From NCBI RefSeq assembly GCF_900112065.1, contig NZ_FOKE01000005.1:463521-527520 (forward strand): a stretch of DNA of 64,000 nt. Reading direction: 5' to 3'. The notes under the pieces were generated by a model. It did not search any database, was not told the DNA's origin, and was given only the letters and a program-made list of their open reading frames with translations. Source of the DNA: Cohnella sp. OV330 (GTDB taxonomy: Bacteria > Bacillota > Bacilli > Paenibacillales > Paenibacillaceae). The position numbers were made by a program, and so were the translations under genes. Below are positions 16,399 through 25,684 of this stretch, piece by piece. Every line of letters begins with the position of its first letter. The first letter of the stretch is position 1.

Positions 16399-16641
16399 AT
16401 GAACATCACCCTGCGAGAAGCCATCTTCAAACGCGTCGAAGGCAAAAGCAAGGCCGAGCTCAGGGCCACGATCGAGGATTCGATCGGCAATGCCGAAGTG
16501 ACGCTGCCCGGCATCGGCGTGCTATTCGAGATGATCTGGACCCATAGCGCCGAGGAAACGCGCGAGCAGCTGGTCGACACCTTGCATGCCCAGCTCGCGG
16601 CGCGAACCCAGGGAACGGAAGACGTGCCCTCGCCCTCTTGA
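16399..16641 (+). CDS. sspI: Small acid-soluble spore protein SspI
   Basis: Minor spore protein packed in the endospore core. The 80 residues follow the SspI pattern: an N-terminal NITLREAIFKRVEGKSKAEL, then ATIEDSIGNAEVTLPGIGVL, then EMIW and a C-terminal helix ending in LHAQLAAR. Slightly longer than the usual about 70 residues because of a polar tail. ATG has GAGGAGGATCAGAGCC upstream. Divergent from the ktr/trmH pair. Shows that the host forms endospores. Confidence 0.92.
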   Translation: MNITLREAIFKRVEGKSKAELRATIEDSIGNAEVTLPGIGVLFEMIWTHSAEETREQLVDTLHAQLAARTQGTEDVPSPS

Positions 16642-16647
16642 TCTCCT

Positions 16648-17817
16648 TTAGATCCGGTAATCCCTCGTCTGCGACACGACCGTCCCTTCGACGATCGTAT
16701 CGGTGACGACGGGCACGTCGCCGATCGTACGGACGACGAGCAGGTCCGCATGCTTGCCGAGCTCGATCGAGCCGAAGCTCGCTGCTTGCCCCAGCGCCGC
16801 AGCCGGTTCGAGCGATGCCATCCGCACGGCCTCATGGAGCGGAATGCCTTCGGCATGCATGGCGAACAACGATTGAAGCAGCGACGCCGGATGATAATCG
16901 GAGCAAACGATGTCGGCGGCGCCGGCCCTGACGGCCTCCATCGCCGTCAGGTTTTTGTCGTGCGAGCCGCCGCGCACGATGTTCGGAGCGCCTACGCATA
17001 TTTTCATTCCTTTTCCCGATGCGTATGCGGCCGTCTCGAGATTGAGCGGAAATTCGCTGATAGAAGCGCCGTACGCCATCGACCGGTCCGCCTGCTCGGG
17101 CGTATCGTCGTCGTGCGACGCGACTGCGATGCCATGCTCCCGGGCCAAGGCGGTAAGCTGACGCAGCTTATCCCAATCGATCAGCGCCCTGCGCGCCTGC
17201 AGTTCCTCGACGATCCGCTCGCACTCCTCCGCGTCGACGCCCTGATTTTTCATGACATATCGTTGAAAAGCGCCCGGACGGCGATATTGACCTTGACCCG
17301 GCGCATGGTCCATCAGCGATAAATAATCGATCTGCCCTTCGCGAATCAGACGTTCGGCGAGCGGGAAGCCGGTCAGATGCGACACCTCGTAACGAAGGTG
17401 CACGCGATGGCGAATCATCGACCGCGCGCCGCTAAGCCGCCGGATTGTCCCGATCATCTCCGACACGAGATGCTCGCCCCTGAGACTAAGGCCCACGCCG
17501 AGCGACAACGAATGGTACATCGTCGTGATGCCATGTCCGGCGAGCTTGCGCTCGAATTGCAAAAACGCCATCTCCAGGGGAAACAGCGTATTCGGGCGCG
17601 GCTCGACTTCCTTTTCGATCGCGTCGCAGTGGATATCGACGAGGCCCGGCAGCACGAATGCGCCGTCCGCGTCGATCGTGGGCGCGTCTTCGCCGACTCC
17701 GCGCTCGCCGCTGCTCCCGATCCGGGCGATACGTCCGTTTTCGACGAAGATATCGGCTTGCTCTACGCCCCCGGGAAGCACGATTTTGCCATTGCGAATC
17801 CACAGCTTTTTTTCCAT
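16648..17817 (-). CDS. phnM: PhnM-like alpha-D-ribose 1-methylphosphonate 5-triphosphate diphosphatase
   Basis: Metal-dependent amidohydrolase of the PhnM group, which in the C-P lyase pathway cleaves pyrophosphate from the ribose triphosphate intermediate. 389 residues. Metal ligands are visible in VLPGLVDIHCDAIE (DIHxD, about residue 52-65), SLMDHAPGQGQYR (about 175), SHDDD (about 250) and VCSDYHPASL (about 320). The ATG at 17817 (MEKKLWIRNGKIVL) has GGGGGAGAG upstream; the frame extends another 45 codons, but that part has no homology-like features. No other phn gene is present, so it stands alone. A different phosphoester substrate is possible. Confidence 0.85.
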   Translation of the reverse strand: MEKKLWIRNGKIVLPGGVEQADIFVENGRIARIGSSGERGVGEDAPTIDADGAFVLPGLVDIHCDAIEKEVEPRPNTLFPLEMAFLQFERKLAGHGITTMYHSLSLGVGLSLRGEHLVSEMIGTIRRLSGARSMIRHRVHLRYEVSHLTGFPLAERLIREGQIDYLSLMDHAPGQGQYRRPGAFQRYVMKNQGVDAEECERIVEELQARRALIDWDKLRQLTALAREHGIAVASHDDDTPEQADRSMAYGASISEFPLNLETAAYASGKGMKICVGAPNIVRGGSHDKNLTAMEAVRAGAADIVCSDYHPASLLQSLFAMHAEGIPLHEAVRMASLEPAAALGQAASFGSIELGKHADLLVVRTIGDVPVVTDTIVEGTVVSQTRDYRI

Positions 17818-17961
17818 TGTCAGCTCTCCCCCGACCATTCCATCTACAATAAGAATAGTATTCCACAAACGCCCTCGCAGGAGCAACATCGGGCGTTCGA
17901 TGGGGAGACTGTGCGGTTGCGTTCGACGCGAATTGGCCGTATTCGAGCCCATGCCGAGTCG

Positions 17962-19683
17962 TCAGTCCAATTCGGCCCGGGAGAACAGATCCCGGATCAG
18001 CCCGTCGTCCTCGCAGGCGGACTTAAAGGCGCGGGCGAAGCGGACGATCGCCTCCAGGTCGCCGGAGTAAGCGCTGAACATGCCCGCCTCGGGATCGAAC
18101 CGAACGACGCCGGACAGCTCGGGCATCCGCTCCTCCAGGAACACGGCAGCCAGCGAAGCCCAATCGTAGCCGCTGCCTTCGAAGCCTTCGTCCTCCCGCA
18201 TGCGGAACAAATCCTGCTTGTAAATGCCGGCGCTCAAAATGACGGATGCGCTATCGCCGTGCCGGGCGAGCTTAAATGGGGCCAGCTCCTCGTCCAGCTC
18301 GCGCTGCTCCCCGCCGCTTCGACCGCCCGCCCCGGCTTCGTTTCTCAACTGCGCGATCAATTGCGCCGACGCTTCGTCGGTGAACCGCAACCCGCCGTTT
18401 TCCGATACGATCAGCCCCTGCTGCATCCGTTGGTCCAACCAATCCGACACGAACCCCGGCGCATAGCCGTTCGTGGCGAATCCTTCGCCGAACGCGAGCA
18501 TGTCCGGATAGCGTTTCAGATAAGCTTCCCGGTCGGTCTGCGGATACTTCTTGGTATACAGCCAAAACTGCACGTCGTACATCAGCGTCGACAGCTTGTC
18601 GGCGTGGAGGGAAAAGAAGCCTTTCTCCGCTACGATTTTTCTGCATACGGCGCGGATAAGCTCCTCGACCGCTTCGAATTCGGTCGCATGGCCGCACAGC
18701 TCCGCCAGCAACGGCGTAAACTGGCCGTCGGTCACCCGCAGCAAATCCTGCTCCGCATCCGCTTCCGAAGTGTCGAACGCTTCCTCGTTCACCAGCCCGC
18801 GGATAAAATCTTCGAAGTTCGAGGCCAGAAAGGTGATGCGGTAATCCCTCTCCTGATCGACATGTACGACCTGGGGCTCCCCTTGCGGTCCGCAGTCGCG
18901 GTAATCGAGCATGACAACGTCATGGCCGGCGGACGGGCAGTCGCAAAAAACGACTCCGATAGCGGGATAGCCCCACTCTTCGATCATGAACGGACTTCCG
19001 AACTCTCCGCTTAGCGAATAGCTTTTGTCCCGGCCGATGCCCATGATGCCCGTTATCGCGATATGGTCGTCCGCCCAGGAAGTCGCCTCTTTCGTCGGAA
19101 AACACGTGTTGCGCGGGATGCCTCCGTTTTGCAGCTTCATCAGGTGAATGTACGAGGCCGGCAGCTTGTAGCCCAGCTCCTCCTCCACCTCGGCGATCAG
19201 CTCGTCCGTGGGCGGATCCGACACGAAGGCTTCGCGCGCAAAATCGCTGTCTTCCCAAAAATCCGAAAAATCCAATTGCTCGAAGGGCACTTCGGAGTGG
19301 ACGCGAGTCGACATCGGCTTGGCTGCGAGCTGCTCGGCTTCCGATCGGCTCAATCTCAGCAGCTTCCTCGCCAGCTCATCCGAAGGATCCAAGCGGATCG
19401 CTTGCTCGAATGCCGCAATCGCCTCCTCGTAACGATCCAGATAGTAGTAGGAATACCCGGCCCGAAAATGCCACAGCGCGTCCGAGACGCCCTGCTCGGC
19501 CACCGATCGCAACAATGTCAGCGCCTCCTCGTAACGATCGAGGTTGTTATAGGCTCTTGCCAGGTGGCTGGTAAGCGTGTAGTCCCGCTCATCCGGGGGA
19601 ATCCGCTCGATCGCGTCGACGATTTTGCCGTAATTGCTCTTGCGATGCCAGACATTCAGTTGCTCGATCAAGTCTTTGGCCAC
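17962..19683 (-). CDS. TPR - SUKH (SMI1/KNR4) - Imm51 fusion, polyimmunity-type protein
   Basis: 573-residue cytoplasmic protein with three parts. First, tetratricopeptide repeats in about residues 20-120 (AYNNLDRYEEALTLL, YYYLDRYEEAIAAFEQAI, RLDPSDE). Second, a SUKH/SMI1-KNR4 domain, about 155-320 (TDELIAEVEEELGYKLPASY, then LMKLQNGG, GIMGIG and the FEDFIRGL end helix). Last, after a helical middle part, a C-terminal segment (GSGYDWASLAAVFLEERMPEL ... FDPEAGMFSAYSGDLEAI) that matches the immunity protein 51 pattern. SUKH and Imm51 are known antitoxin folds of polymorphic toxin systems. No toxin is seen near it. GTG start at 19683 has GGAGGG 8 bases upstream; the longer frame was rejected. 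Confidence 0.75.
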   Translation of the reverse strand: MAKDLIEQLNVWHRKSNYGKIVDAIERIPPDERDYTLTSHLARAYNNLDRYEEALTLLRSVAEQGVSDALWHFRAGYSYYYLDRYEEAIAAFEQAIRLDPSDELARKLLRLSRSEAEQLAAKPMSTRVHSEVPFEQLDFSDFWEDSDFAREAFVSDPPTDELIAEVEEELGYKLPASYIHLMKLQNGGIPRNTCFPTKEATSWADDHIAITGIMGIGRDKSYSLSGEFGSPFMIEEWGYPAIGVVFCDCPSAGHDVVMLDYRDCGPQGEPQVVHVDQERDYRITFLASNFEDFIRGLVNEEAFDTSEADAEQDLLRVTDGQFTPLLAELCGHATEFEAVEELIRAVCRKIVAEKGFFSLHADKLSTLMYDVQFWLYTKKYPQTDREAYLKRYPDMLAFGEGFATNGYAPGFVSDWLDQRMQQGLIVSENGGLRFTDEASAQLIAQLRNEAGAGGRSGGEQRELDEELAPFKLARHGDSASVILSAGIYKQDLFRMREDEGFEGSGYDWASLAAVFLEERMPELSGVVRFDPEAGMFSAYSGDLEAIVRFARAFKSACEDDGLIRDLFSRAELD

Positions 19684-19807
19684 GTTCGGCGCCCTCCGAT
19701 TATGTATGAATTTGGATGTTTCAAAATAGAACCAATTGAATTTACCCAAATTTTACTTATTTCAACTGCATTTGACCAATTCGGAGGCATTATTCTTGTC
19801 GGTCATA

Positions 19808-19843
19808 CGAAAAAGCCCGTACGGCCTTCATCCGTACGGGCTT
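19808..19843 (-). terminator. Terminator after the Gfo/Idh/MocA gene
   Basis: Perfect 12-bp stem AAGCCCGTACGG (19813-19824) / CCGTACGGGCTT (19832-19843) with a 7-base loop. On the minus strand a T-run follows. Lies 29 bases after the stop of the oxidoreductase gene. Confidence 0.9.
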
Positions 19844-19871
19844 CTGTTACTCAGGGCATGATTAGCCAGCC

Positions 19872-20975
19872 TTACTCGAATCCGCCTTCAGGCATGATCG
19901 CCGGACGCTCGGCGAGCGGCTCGAGCGCGATGTGCCGGTCTTCGGCAGATGCCTGCAGCAGGCCGTTCATCGTCTCGAGTACGTGCAGCGCCAGTCTGCC
20001 GGATGCGCGATGCGGGCGGTTCTCCGCGATGGCGCGCGCCATGTCGATGACGCCGATGCCGCGCATGTTGTCGTCATAACCGAACGCAAGGGATACATCC
20101 TCGTAGTCGCCGCCCGGCTTTTTGAGCTTGACGGGACCGCCGAACGTATTCGGATCCGGTACGCGCAGCGTGCCTTCGGTGCCGTGAATCTCGATCATGT
20201 TGGTCAAATTCGTGCCGGCCGCGACGTCGAAACTCGTGATCAGCGTACCTACCGCGCCGGACGCGAAGTCCAGAACGCCTGCGATATGCGTCGGCGTCTC
20301 GACGGGAATGCGCTCGCCCTTCTTGGACCCGCTGCCGACGACGCGCTCGGGCAACGAAATCGCCGCCGATGCGGTGACGCGACGGATGCCGCCGAGCAGG
20401 AAAATGAAGGCGGTCAGATAATACGGTCCCATGTCGAACAGCGGGCCGCCGCCCTTTTGGTAGAAGAACACCGGATCCGGATGCCAAGCTTCGGGGCCGC
20501 TGCCCATCATAAAGCCCGTCGCCGCGATCGGCCGGCCGATCGCGCCTTCGTCGATCAGCTTGCGGCAAGTCTGAATGCCGCCGCCCAGGAACGTCTCAGG
20601 CGCGCAGGCGATGCGCAGCCCCTTGGACTCGGCCAGCGCGACGACGTCGCGACCGTCCTGAAGCTCGACAGCAAGCGGCTTTTCCAGGTAGACATGCTTG
20701 CCCGCTTCGAGCGCGCGGCGGCTGATCTCGGCGTGGGACGCCGGGATGGTCAGGTTGACGACGATATCGATCTCGGGGTCCGCGAGCAGCTCCTCGACGG
20801 TATATGCTTTCGGCACGCCGAACTCCTGCGCGCGCGAGCGCGCACGTTCGACATCGATGTCCGCGCACGCCACGACCTGCACGTCGGACGAGGCCGTAAG
20901 GTTTTTCAAGTATATCGCGCTAATATTGCCGCAGCCGATCAAGCCGATCCGATTATTGCTCACGTTTATCATCAT
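19872..20975 (-). CDS. Gfo/Idh/MocA-family sugar oxidoreductase
   Basis: NAD(P)-dependent dehydrogenase acting on a sugar or inositol-like substrate. The Rossmann loop GLIGCGNISAIYL (about residues 11-23) and the signature EKPLAV (about residue 100) with the catalytic Lys are intact. The C-terminal half has the (A/G)GG-containing substrate-binding domain, including DMGPYYL where the Asp-x-x-x-His-like motif is changed to D-M-G-P-Y-Y. Start codons ATGATG follow AAGGAG closely; the second ATG is better spaced. Monocistronic with its own terminator. Confidence 0.87.
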   Translation of the reverse strand: MMINVSNNRIGLIGCGNISAIYLKNLTASSDVQVVACADIDVERARSRAQEFGVPKAYTVEELLADPEIDIVVNLTIPASHAEISRRALEAGKHVYLEKPLAVELQDGRDVVALAESKGLRIACAPETFLGGGIQTCRKLIDEGAIGRPIAATGFMMGSGPEAWHPDPVFFYQKGGGPLFDMGPYYLTAFIFLLGGIRRVTASAAISLPERVVGSGSKKGERIPVETPTHIAGVLDFASGAVGTLITSFDVAAGTNLTNMIEIHGTEGTLRVPDPNTFGGPVKLKKPGGDYEDVSLAFGYDDNMRGIGVIDMARAIAENRPHRASGRLALHVLETMNGLLQASAEDRHIALEPLAERPAIMPEGGFE

Positions 20976-21076
20976 ACTCCTTCGCGATTGGGTTAATCGC
21001 TTCCATTATAACGCTTGCAGCCCACGCATTGTTGTCCGTTTATTGTTCGATTTTGGGCCAGCGCGCAAAAAACCGA

Positions 21077-21105
21077 TTGCAAAACGCGTCCATGATCCCT
21101 ATAAT
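21077..21105 (+). promoter_or_regulatory. Promoter of the TrxB-like flavoprotein gene
   Basis: TTGCAA (21077-21082), 17-bp spacer, TATAAT (21100-21105). A second TATAAT lies at 21123-21128 without a clear -35. Confidence 0.6.
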
Positions 21106-21148
21106 CATGGATATAAAGAATCTATAATATCATTTAAGGAGAATGCAT

Positions 21149-22081
21149 ATGGAACAGCTACTGGATGCTGCGGTCATCGGAGGCGGGCCGGCGGGCTTGA
21201 ATGCGGCGCTCGTGCTGGGGAGAGCCAGGAAAAACGTAATCGTGATCGACGAAGGTCTCCCGCGCAATCGAGTTACGCATGAGTCGCACGGATTTTTGAC
21301 GCGTGACGGGATTAAGCCCGATGAATTCAGGCGGATTGCCGTCGAGCAGATTGGCGCTTACCCCTCGGTCCGTTTCGCCTCGGACATCGCCGTCGAGACG
21401 ACAGGCACGGACGGCGACTTCAGAATCATGACCAAGCGAGGCGATGACTATCGGGCGAAAAAGCTGCTGTTCGCCGTCGGCAAGAAGGATCGCCTGCCCG
21501 AAATCGACGGTCTGACCGACGTATATGGGAAAAGCGCGTTCGTCTGCCCTTATTGCGACGGCTGGGAGCTGCGCGATCGACCGCTTGCCGTCATCGCCAA
21601 AGGCGAGCGCGCGTTTCATTTCGCCAAGACGATCCTCGGCTGGTCGGACCGCATCGCCTTGTGCACCGACGGACCCGACGAACTGACGGACGGGCAGCGC
21701 GAGGAACTGCGCGTAAGGGGCATCCCGTTATTCGATGCGCCGATCCGCCGGATCGTGTCAGAGCACGGCATGGTGAGCCGGGTTGAGCTTGAAGACGGCG
21801 CCAGCGTCTCTTGCACCGGCATCTTTTTCGCGCCGACGCTCTTGCCGGGCTCGGATCTGCCCAGGTCGCTCGGATGCGAGCTGACCCCGACCGGCAGCGT
21901 CGCGGTGACCGATGCCTTGGGCAAGTCGAGCGTACCGGGCGTATATGTCGCCGGCGATATCGCGACAGAGCTCAATCAGCTCATTCAGGCCGCCGCTATG
22001 GGCGCAATGGCCGGCGCCGGCATTAACGCCGAGCTGCTGGCGGAGGCCTGGGAAGCGCGGGGACGGGCGATGTCGTCCTGA
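21149..22081 (+). CDS. Thioredoxin-reductase-like FAD/NAD(P)H oxidoreductase with CPYC disulfide
   Basis: Two-domain flavoprotein of the TrxB-like family, 310 residues. It has the FAD loop VIGGGPAGLNAAL near the N-terminus, a redox Cys pair in VCPYCDGWE (about residue 130), and the C-terminal FAD motif GVYVAGDIATELNQLIQAAAMG. TrxB itself has CAxC; CPYC with following DGWE is shared with dithiol oxidases and related proteins that do not reduce thioredoxin, so the electron partner is uncertain. ATG at 21149 is 7 bases after AAGGAGA; the ATG 6 bases earlier is too close to it. Monocistronic, ended by the hairpin at 22213. Confidence 0.85.
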   Translation: MEQLLDAAVIGGGPAGLNAALVLGRARKNVIVIDEGLPRNRVTHESHGFLTRDGIKPDEFRRIAVEQIGAYPSVRFASDIAVETTGTDGDFRIMTKRGDDYRAKKLLFAVGKKDRLPEIDGLTDVYGKSAFVCPYCDGWELRDRPLAVIAKGERAFHFAKTILGWSDRIALCTDGPDELTDGQREELRVRGIPLFDAPIRRIVSEHGMVSRVELEDGASVSCTGIFFAPTLLPGSDLPRSLGCELTPTGSVAVTDALGKSSVPGVYVAGDIATELNQLIQAAAMGAMAGAGINAELLAEAWEARGRAMSS

Positions 22082-22212
22082 CCGTAGACATGAGAAAGCG
22101 CCGAAAACGGTCTATGACAAACAGTTCCGCCACGGGCCCATAGTCCGACCCTCCCTGCCATTTGCCTTGCCACAAGGAGCAACTTCCTCATCCGGCGGCT
22201 CGCGCCGACAGC

Positions 22213-22245
22213 AAAACCCCGACCGCAATCGGCCGGGGTTTTTGC
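22213..22245. terminator. Bidirectional terminator
   Basis: AAAACCCCGACCG / CGGCCGGGGTTTTT hairpin with one mismatch and a 4-base loop, flanked by A-run and T-run. Sits between the convergent flavoprotein and prfC genes and can serve both. Confidence 0.85.
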
Positions 22246-22263
22246 CTGCTAAATCTTTTTCGC

Positions 22264-23850
22264 TTAAGGTGCCGTCTCCAGGAACTTCACGTCCGGCATG
22301 CGGTCCACAGCGGTACGCATCGCGTACTCGTTTTCGAACAGCGCAACGTTGTTGTCGTTCTTGTCCTTGACGAGCGTCGAGTTGATGCGGAACTTGGAGG
22401 CGTCAAGGTTGTCGGCGACGATCCAGCGAGCGAACTGGAACTGCGTGCGCGCGAGCTGGATGTCTACGCCGTACTCGTTTTTCATGCGGTATTCGAAGAC
22501 GTCGAATTGGAGCTGTCCGACGACGCCGAGATACGTATCCTCGAACGGGCCGATCGAGCGGAACACCTGCACCATGCCCTCTTCGGTCAGCTGATCGAGC
22601 CCTTTAAGATATTGCTTCTGCTTCAGCGCGTTTTTGACCGACACCTTGGCGAAGATCTCGGGCGAGAACGTCGGCAGCTCGTCGAACGTCAGGTTCGCGC
22701 CCTGGGCGAGGCTGTCGCCGATGCGGAAAATGCCCGGATCGAACAAACCGATAATGTCGCCGGGATAAGCGGTGTCGACGATGTCGCGATCCTGCGCGAG
22801 AAATTGCTGCGGCTGGGACAGCTTGATGTCCTTGCCCGCGCGCACGTGCTTGACGGACATGCCGCGCTCGAACTTGCCGGAGCAGATGCGCAGGAAGGCG
22901 ATGCGGTCGCGGTGAGCGGGGTTCATGTTCGCTTGGATCTTGAAAATGTAGCCGGAAAACTTCTCGTCGTCCGGCTCGACTTCGCCGTCCGTCGTACGGC
23001 GCGACGTCGGCGCGGGGGCCAGCTGCAGGAAGTTCTCGAGGAACGTCTGCACGCCGAAGTTGTTGACGGCGCTGCCGAAGAAGACCGGCGTCAACTCGCC
23101 CGCGCGCACCTTTTCATAGTCGAACGGATCGCCTGCGACGTCGAGCAGCTCGAGATCCTGCGCCAGCTGGTCGGCGAGATAGTCGCCCGCCATCTCGCGG
23201 ATCGCCGGATCGTTGTAGTCGGCGGCCGGGCGAACCTCGATCGTCGAGTGGTCGTTGCCCTGGAACAGCTCGACCTGCTTCTTCATGCGGTCGTAGACGC
23301 CGCACAGCTCGCGGCCCATGCCGATCGGCCAGTTCATCGGTACCGACCGGATGCCGAGCACGCGCTCGATCTCCTCGAGCAGCTCGAACGGATTCTGTCC
23401 TTCGCGGTCGAGCTTGTTGATGAAGGTGAAGATCGGAATGCCTCGCTTGCGGCATACCTGAAACAGCTTGATCGTCTGCGCCTCGACGCCCTTGGCGACG
23501 TCGATGAGCATGACCGCGCTGTCGGCGGCGGTCAGCGTGCGGTACGTGTCTTCGCTGAAGTCCTGGTGACCGGGGGTGTCCAGGATGTTCACGTTTTTGC
23601 CGGCATACTGGAACTGCATGACCGACGAAGTGACGGAGATCCCCCGCTGCTTCTCGATTTCCATCCAGTCGCTGGTCGCGTGGCGGGCGGCTTTGCGCGC
23701 CTTGACCGAGCCGGCGATATGAATCGCGCCCCCGTACAGCAGCAGCTTTTCGGTCAGCGTCGTTTTGCCCGCATCGGGGTGGGAAATTATCGCGAAGGTG
23801 CGGCGCTTCGCCACTTCCTGCTTAAGTTCGTCGCGGATCGCTTTGCTCAT
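22264..23850 (-). CDS. prfC: Peptide chain release factor 3
   Basis: GTPase that recycles RF1/RF2 after translation termination. 528 residues, the normal length. G-motifs: G1 ISHPDAGKTTLTEKLL (about residues 21-36), G2 region RGISVTSS, G3 DTPGHQDF (about 92), G4 FINKLDREG (about 146). The C-terminal RF3 domain follows. ATG has GAGAGG upstream. Convergent with the flavoprotein gene. Confidence 0.96.
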   Translation of the reverse strand: MSKAIRDELKQEVAKRRTFAIISHPDAGKTTLTEKLLLYGGAIHIAGSVKARKAARHATSDWMEIEKQRGISVTSSVMQFQYAGKNVNILDTPGHQDFSEDTYRTLTAADSAVMLIDVAKGVEAQTIKLFQVCRKRGIPIFTFINKLDREGQNPFELLEEIERVLGIRSVPMNWPIGMGRELCGVYDRMKKQVELFQGNDHSTIEVRPAADYNDPAIREMAGDYLADQLAQDLELLDVAGDPFDYEKVRAGELTPVFFGSAVNNFGVQTFLENFLQLAPAPTSRRTTDGEVEPDDEKFSGYIFKIQANMNPAHRDRIAFLRICSGKFERGMSVKHVRAGKDIKLSQPQQFLAQDRDIVDTAYPGDIIGLFDPGIFRIGDSLAQGANLTFDELPTFSPEIFAKVSVKNALKQKQYLKGLDQLTEEGMVQVFRSIGPFEDTYLGVVGQLQFDVFEYRMKNEYGVDIQLARTQFQFARWIVADNLDASKFRINSTLVKDKNDNNVALFENEYAMRTAVDRMPDVKFLETAP

Positions 23851-24000
23851 GAATCACGGATTCCTCTCTTGGACAATATGGCAAATTACATTATAGCATA
23901 TTGTGCCCGGCCAGGGAGGTGAACCCGCGCTGCGGCACGCGGGCACAGACGGTGGAATCGCGCATATTTGCGCGATGGCCTGCAGTTCCCGCGCCTAGGC

Positions 24001-25533
24001 TCAGTGCGCCAGCGGCGCATCCCCATCCTCGCGCTTCTGCAGCACTTCCTTCTTCAGGAACCAGCAGAGCACGAAGGCAATGCAGACGAATACGATCGAA
24101 ATCACGTACAGATTGTGATAGGCGCCCGAGAACGCGGTCTTCACGTGTTCGAGCAGATCCGGCGCGAGTCCCTTCGGGATGCCGCCCGTCTGAATCTCGC
24201 TCGCGGTGCCCGCCGGCAATTGGTCCGCGATTCCCTCGATGCCTTTCTTGATGTCGCCCGCCAGCAGCGAGCCGAACACGCTGAGTCCGATGGACGCCCC
24301 GATCGACTGGAAGAGCTGCACGGTCGAGAGCGCGATCCCGCTCTCTTCCTTGCTCACCGACTCTTGAACGATCAGATTGTCTCCGCCGAACAGCGCCCCG
24401 AGCCCGACGCCCATGATAACGAAGGTAACGACGACGAAGATCACGCTAACGTCGATGCCGAACTGCAGCATCAGCACCAAGGCGATGATCGGCAGCGTAA
24501 ACGAAATAATAAAAATCGTACGGTAAGCGACGCGCGTAATGAGGAAGCCTACCAGGATGCTGAACGGAATCGCCCCGCCCATGAACGCCAGGTTCATATA
24601 CCCCGAAGCCCTAGGCGATAAGCCCATGACGTTTTGCGCGAAAAACGGGAAGTTGGCGAAGGTGCCCATGACGCCGAGCATCAGAATGAACACGAGGCTC
24701 GACAGCACGATGACGTTGCGGTTGCGGAACAGATGAAGCGGGATGATCGGCTCTTCCACGCGCCGTTCGATCCAGATGAGCAGCGCCGTCAGCACGACGA
24801 ACAGCACGAGCATGCCGATAATAAGCGGCGAGCTCCACGACAGCCCCTGCGTCTCGATGAGCACCGGCGCGAGCAGCAGGGACAGCAGTGCGAGCATGAG
24901 CGTCGCGGCGCCGATCCAGTCGATCTTCTTCTTTTCCTCGCCTCTCTTTTCGACCATCCCGATCCACATGACGGCCGCGGTCAAAATGCCGAACGGCAGG
25001 TTGATCAGGAAAATCCAATGCCAGTTGACGTGCGAGATGAGCTCGCCGCTGATCGTCGGTCCGAGCAGCTGAGGAAGGATCATCAGCGGTCCGAACAACG
25101 CCTGCAGCTTGGCGCGCTGCTCGAGCTCGTACGTATCGCCTAAAATGACCATCGCGAGCGGCATCAGCCCGCCTGCCCCGATCCCTTGGATCCCCCGTCC
25201 GACGAGGAGCATCGGCATCGATTGGGCGAGCCCGCAGACGAACGAGCCCGCGATGAACAGCCCGATGCACGCGAGATAGACGCGCTTGCGGCCGTAGAGG
25301 TCGGCCAGCTTGCCGAGGATCGGCATGAACAGCGTCATGGACAGCATGTAGATGCCGGCCACCCAACCCATCAGCGGCAGTCCGTGCAAGTCCCGGATGA
25401 TCGTCGGCATCGCCGTGGAGACGATCGTCTCGTCGAGCTCCGCGAAAATCAAGCCGAGCATGAGTCCCGTCAGTACGAGCGCTTTGTTGTTTTTGCGTCC
25501 GATCGCGGCTTGCGCGAGTGGAGCCATAGCCAT
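24001..25533 (-). CDS. DHA2-family MFS drug exporter (14 helices)
   Basis: Proton-coupled multidrug exporter of the EmrB/QacA type in the membrane. 510 residues with about 14 hydrophobic spans. Motif D1 is LDETIVSTAMPTI (about residue 34-46), motif A is GKLADLYGRKRVY (about 75-87) and motif C is the glycine/proline-rich segment GAGGLMPLAM. ATG has AAAGGGG upstream. A second DHA2 gene lies directly upstream on the same strand; the gap is 151 bases and no regulator is adjacent. Confidence 0.9.
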   Translation of the reverse strand: MAMAPLAQAAIGRKNNKALVLTGLMLGLIFAELDETIVSTAMPTIIRDLHGLPLMGWVAGIYMLSMTLFMPILGKLADLYGRKRVYLACIGLFIAGSFVCGLAQSMPMLLVGRGIQGIGAGGLMPLAMVILGDTYELEQRAKLQALFGPLMILPQLLGPTISGELISHVNWHWIFLINLPFGILTAAVMWIGMVEKRGEEKKKIDWIGAATLMLALLSLLLAPVLIETQGLSWSSPLIIGMLVLFVVLTALLIWIERRVEEPIIPLHLFRNRNVIVLSSLVFILMLGVMGTFANFPFFAQNVMGLSPRASGYMNLAFMGGAIPFSILVGFLITRVAYRTIFIISFTLPIIALVLMLQFGIDVSVIFVVVTFVIMGVGLGALFGGDNLIVQESVSKEESGIALSTVQLFQSIGASIGLSVFGSLLAGDIKKGIEGIADQLPAGTASEIQTGGIPKGLAPDLLEHVKTAFSGAYHNLYVISIVFVCIAFVLCWFLKKEVLQKREDGDAPLAH

Positions 25534-25684
25534 TTGCGTTTACACCCCTTTAAATCGGCGGAGCCGCCGCCTATGCCGGCAACACCGCGCTTTGAACTGT
25601 CGCCATCTTACGATCGGTTTGTGAACTCAATATGAAATGCGCGGCTGGAATCCTGCCCAAAATGCCGAGCCTCCGAACTGCCTC

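Noticed and set aside
17377..19014. Long plus-strand frame of 545 codons opposite the PhnM and TPR-SUKH genes
   Set aside because: Arg/His-rich shadow of the minus-strand genes, no ribosome binding site and no domain-like pattern.
22162..23922. 586-codon plus-strand frame opposite prfC
   Set aside because: Exact antisense of the well-conserved RF3 gene; its composition is that of a high-GC shadow frame.
23943..23990. Perfect ATCGCGCA/TGCGCGAT hairpin between the MFS and prfC genes as a terminator
   Set aside because: No T-run on either strand; it may be a chance GC palindrome, so not listed as a terminator.
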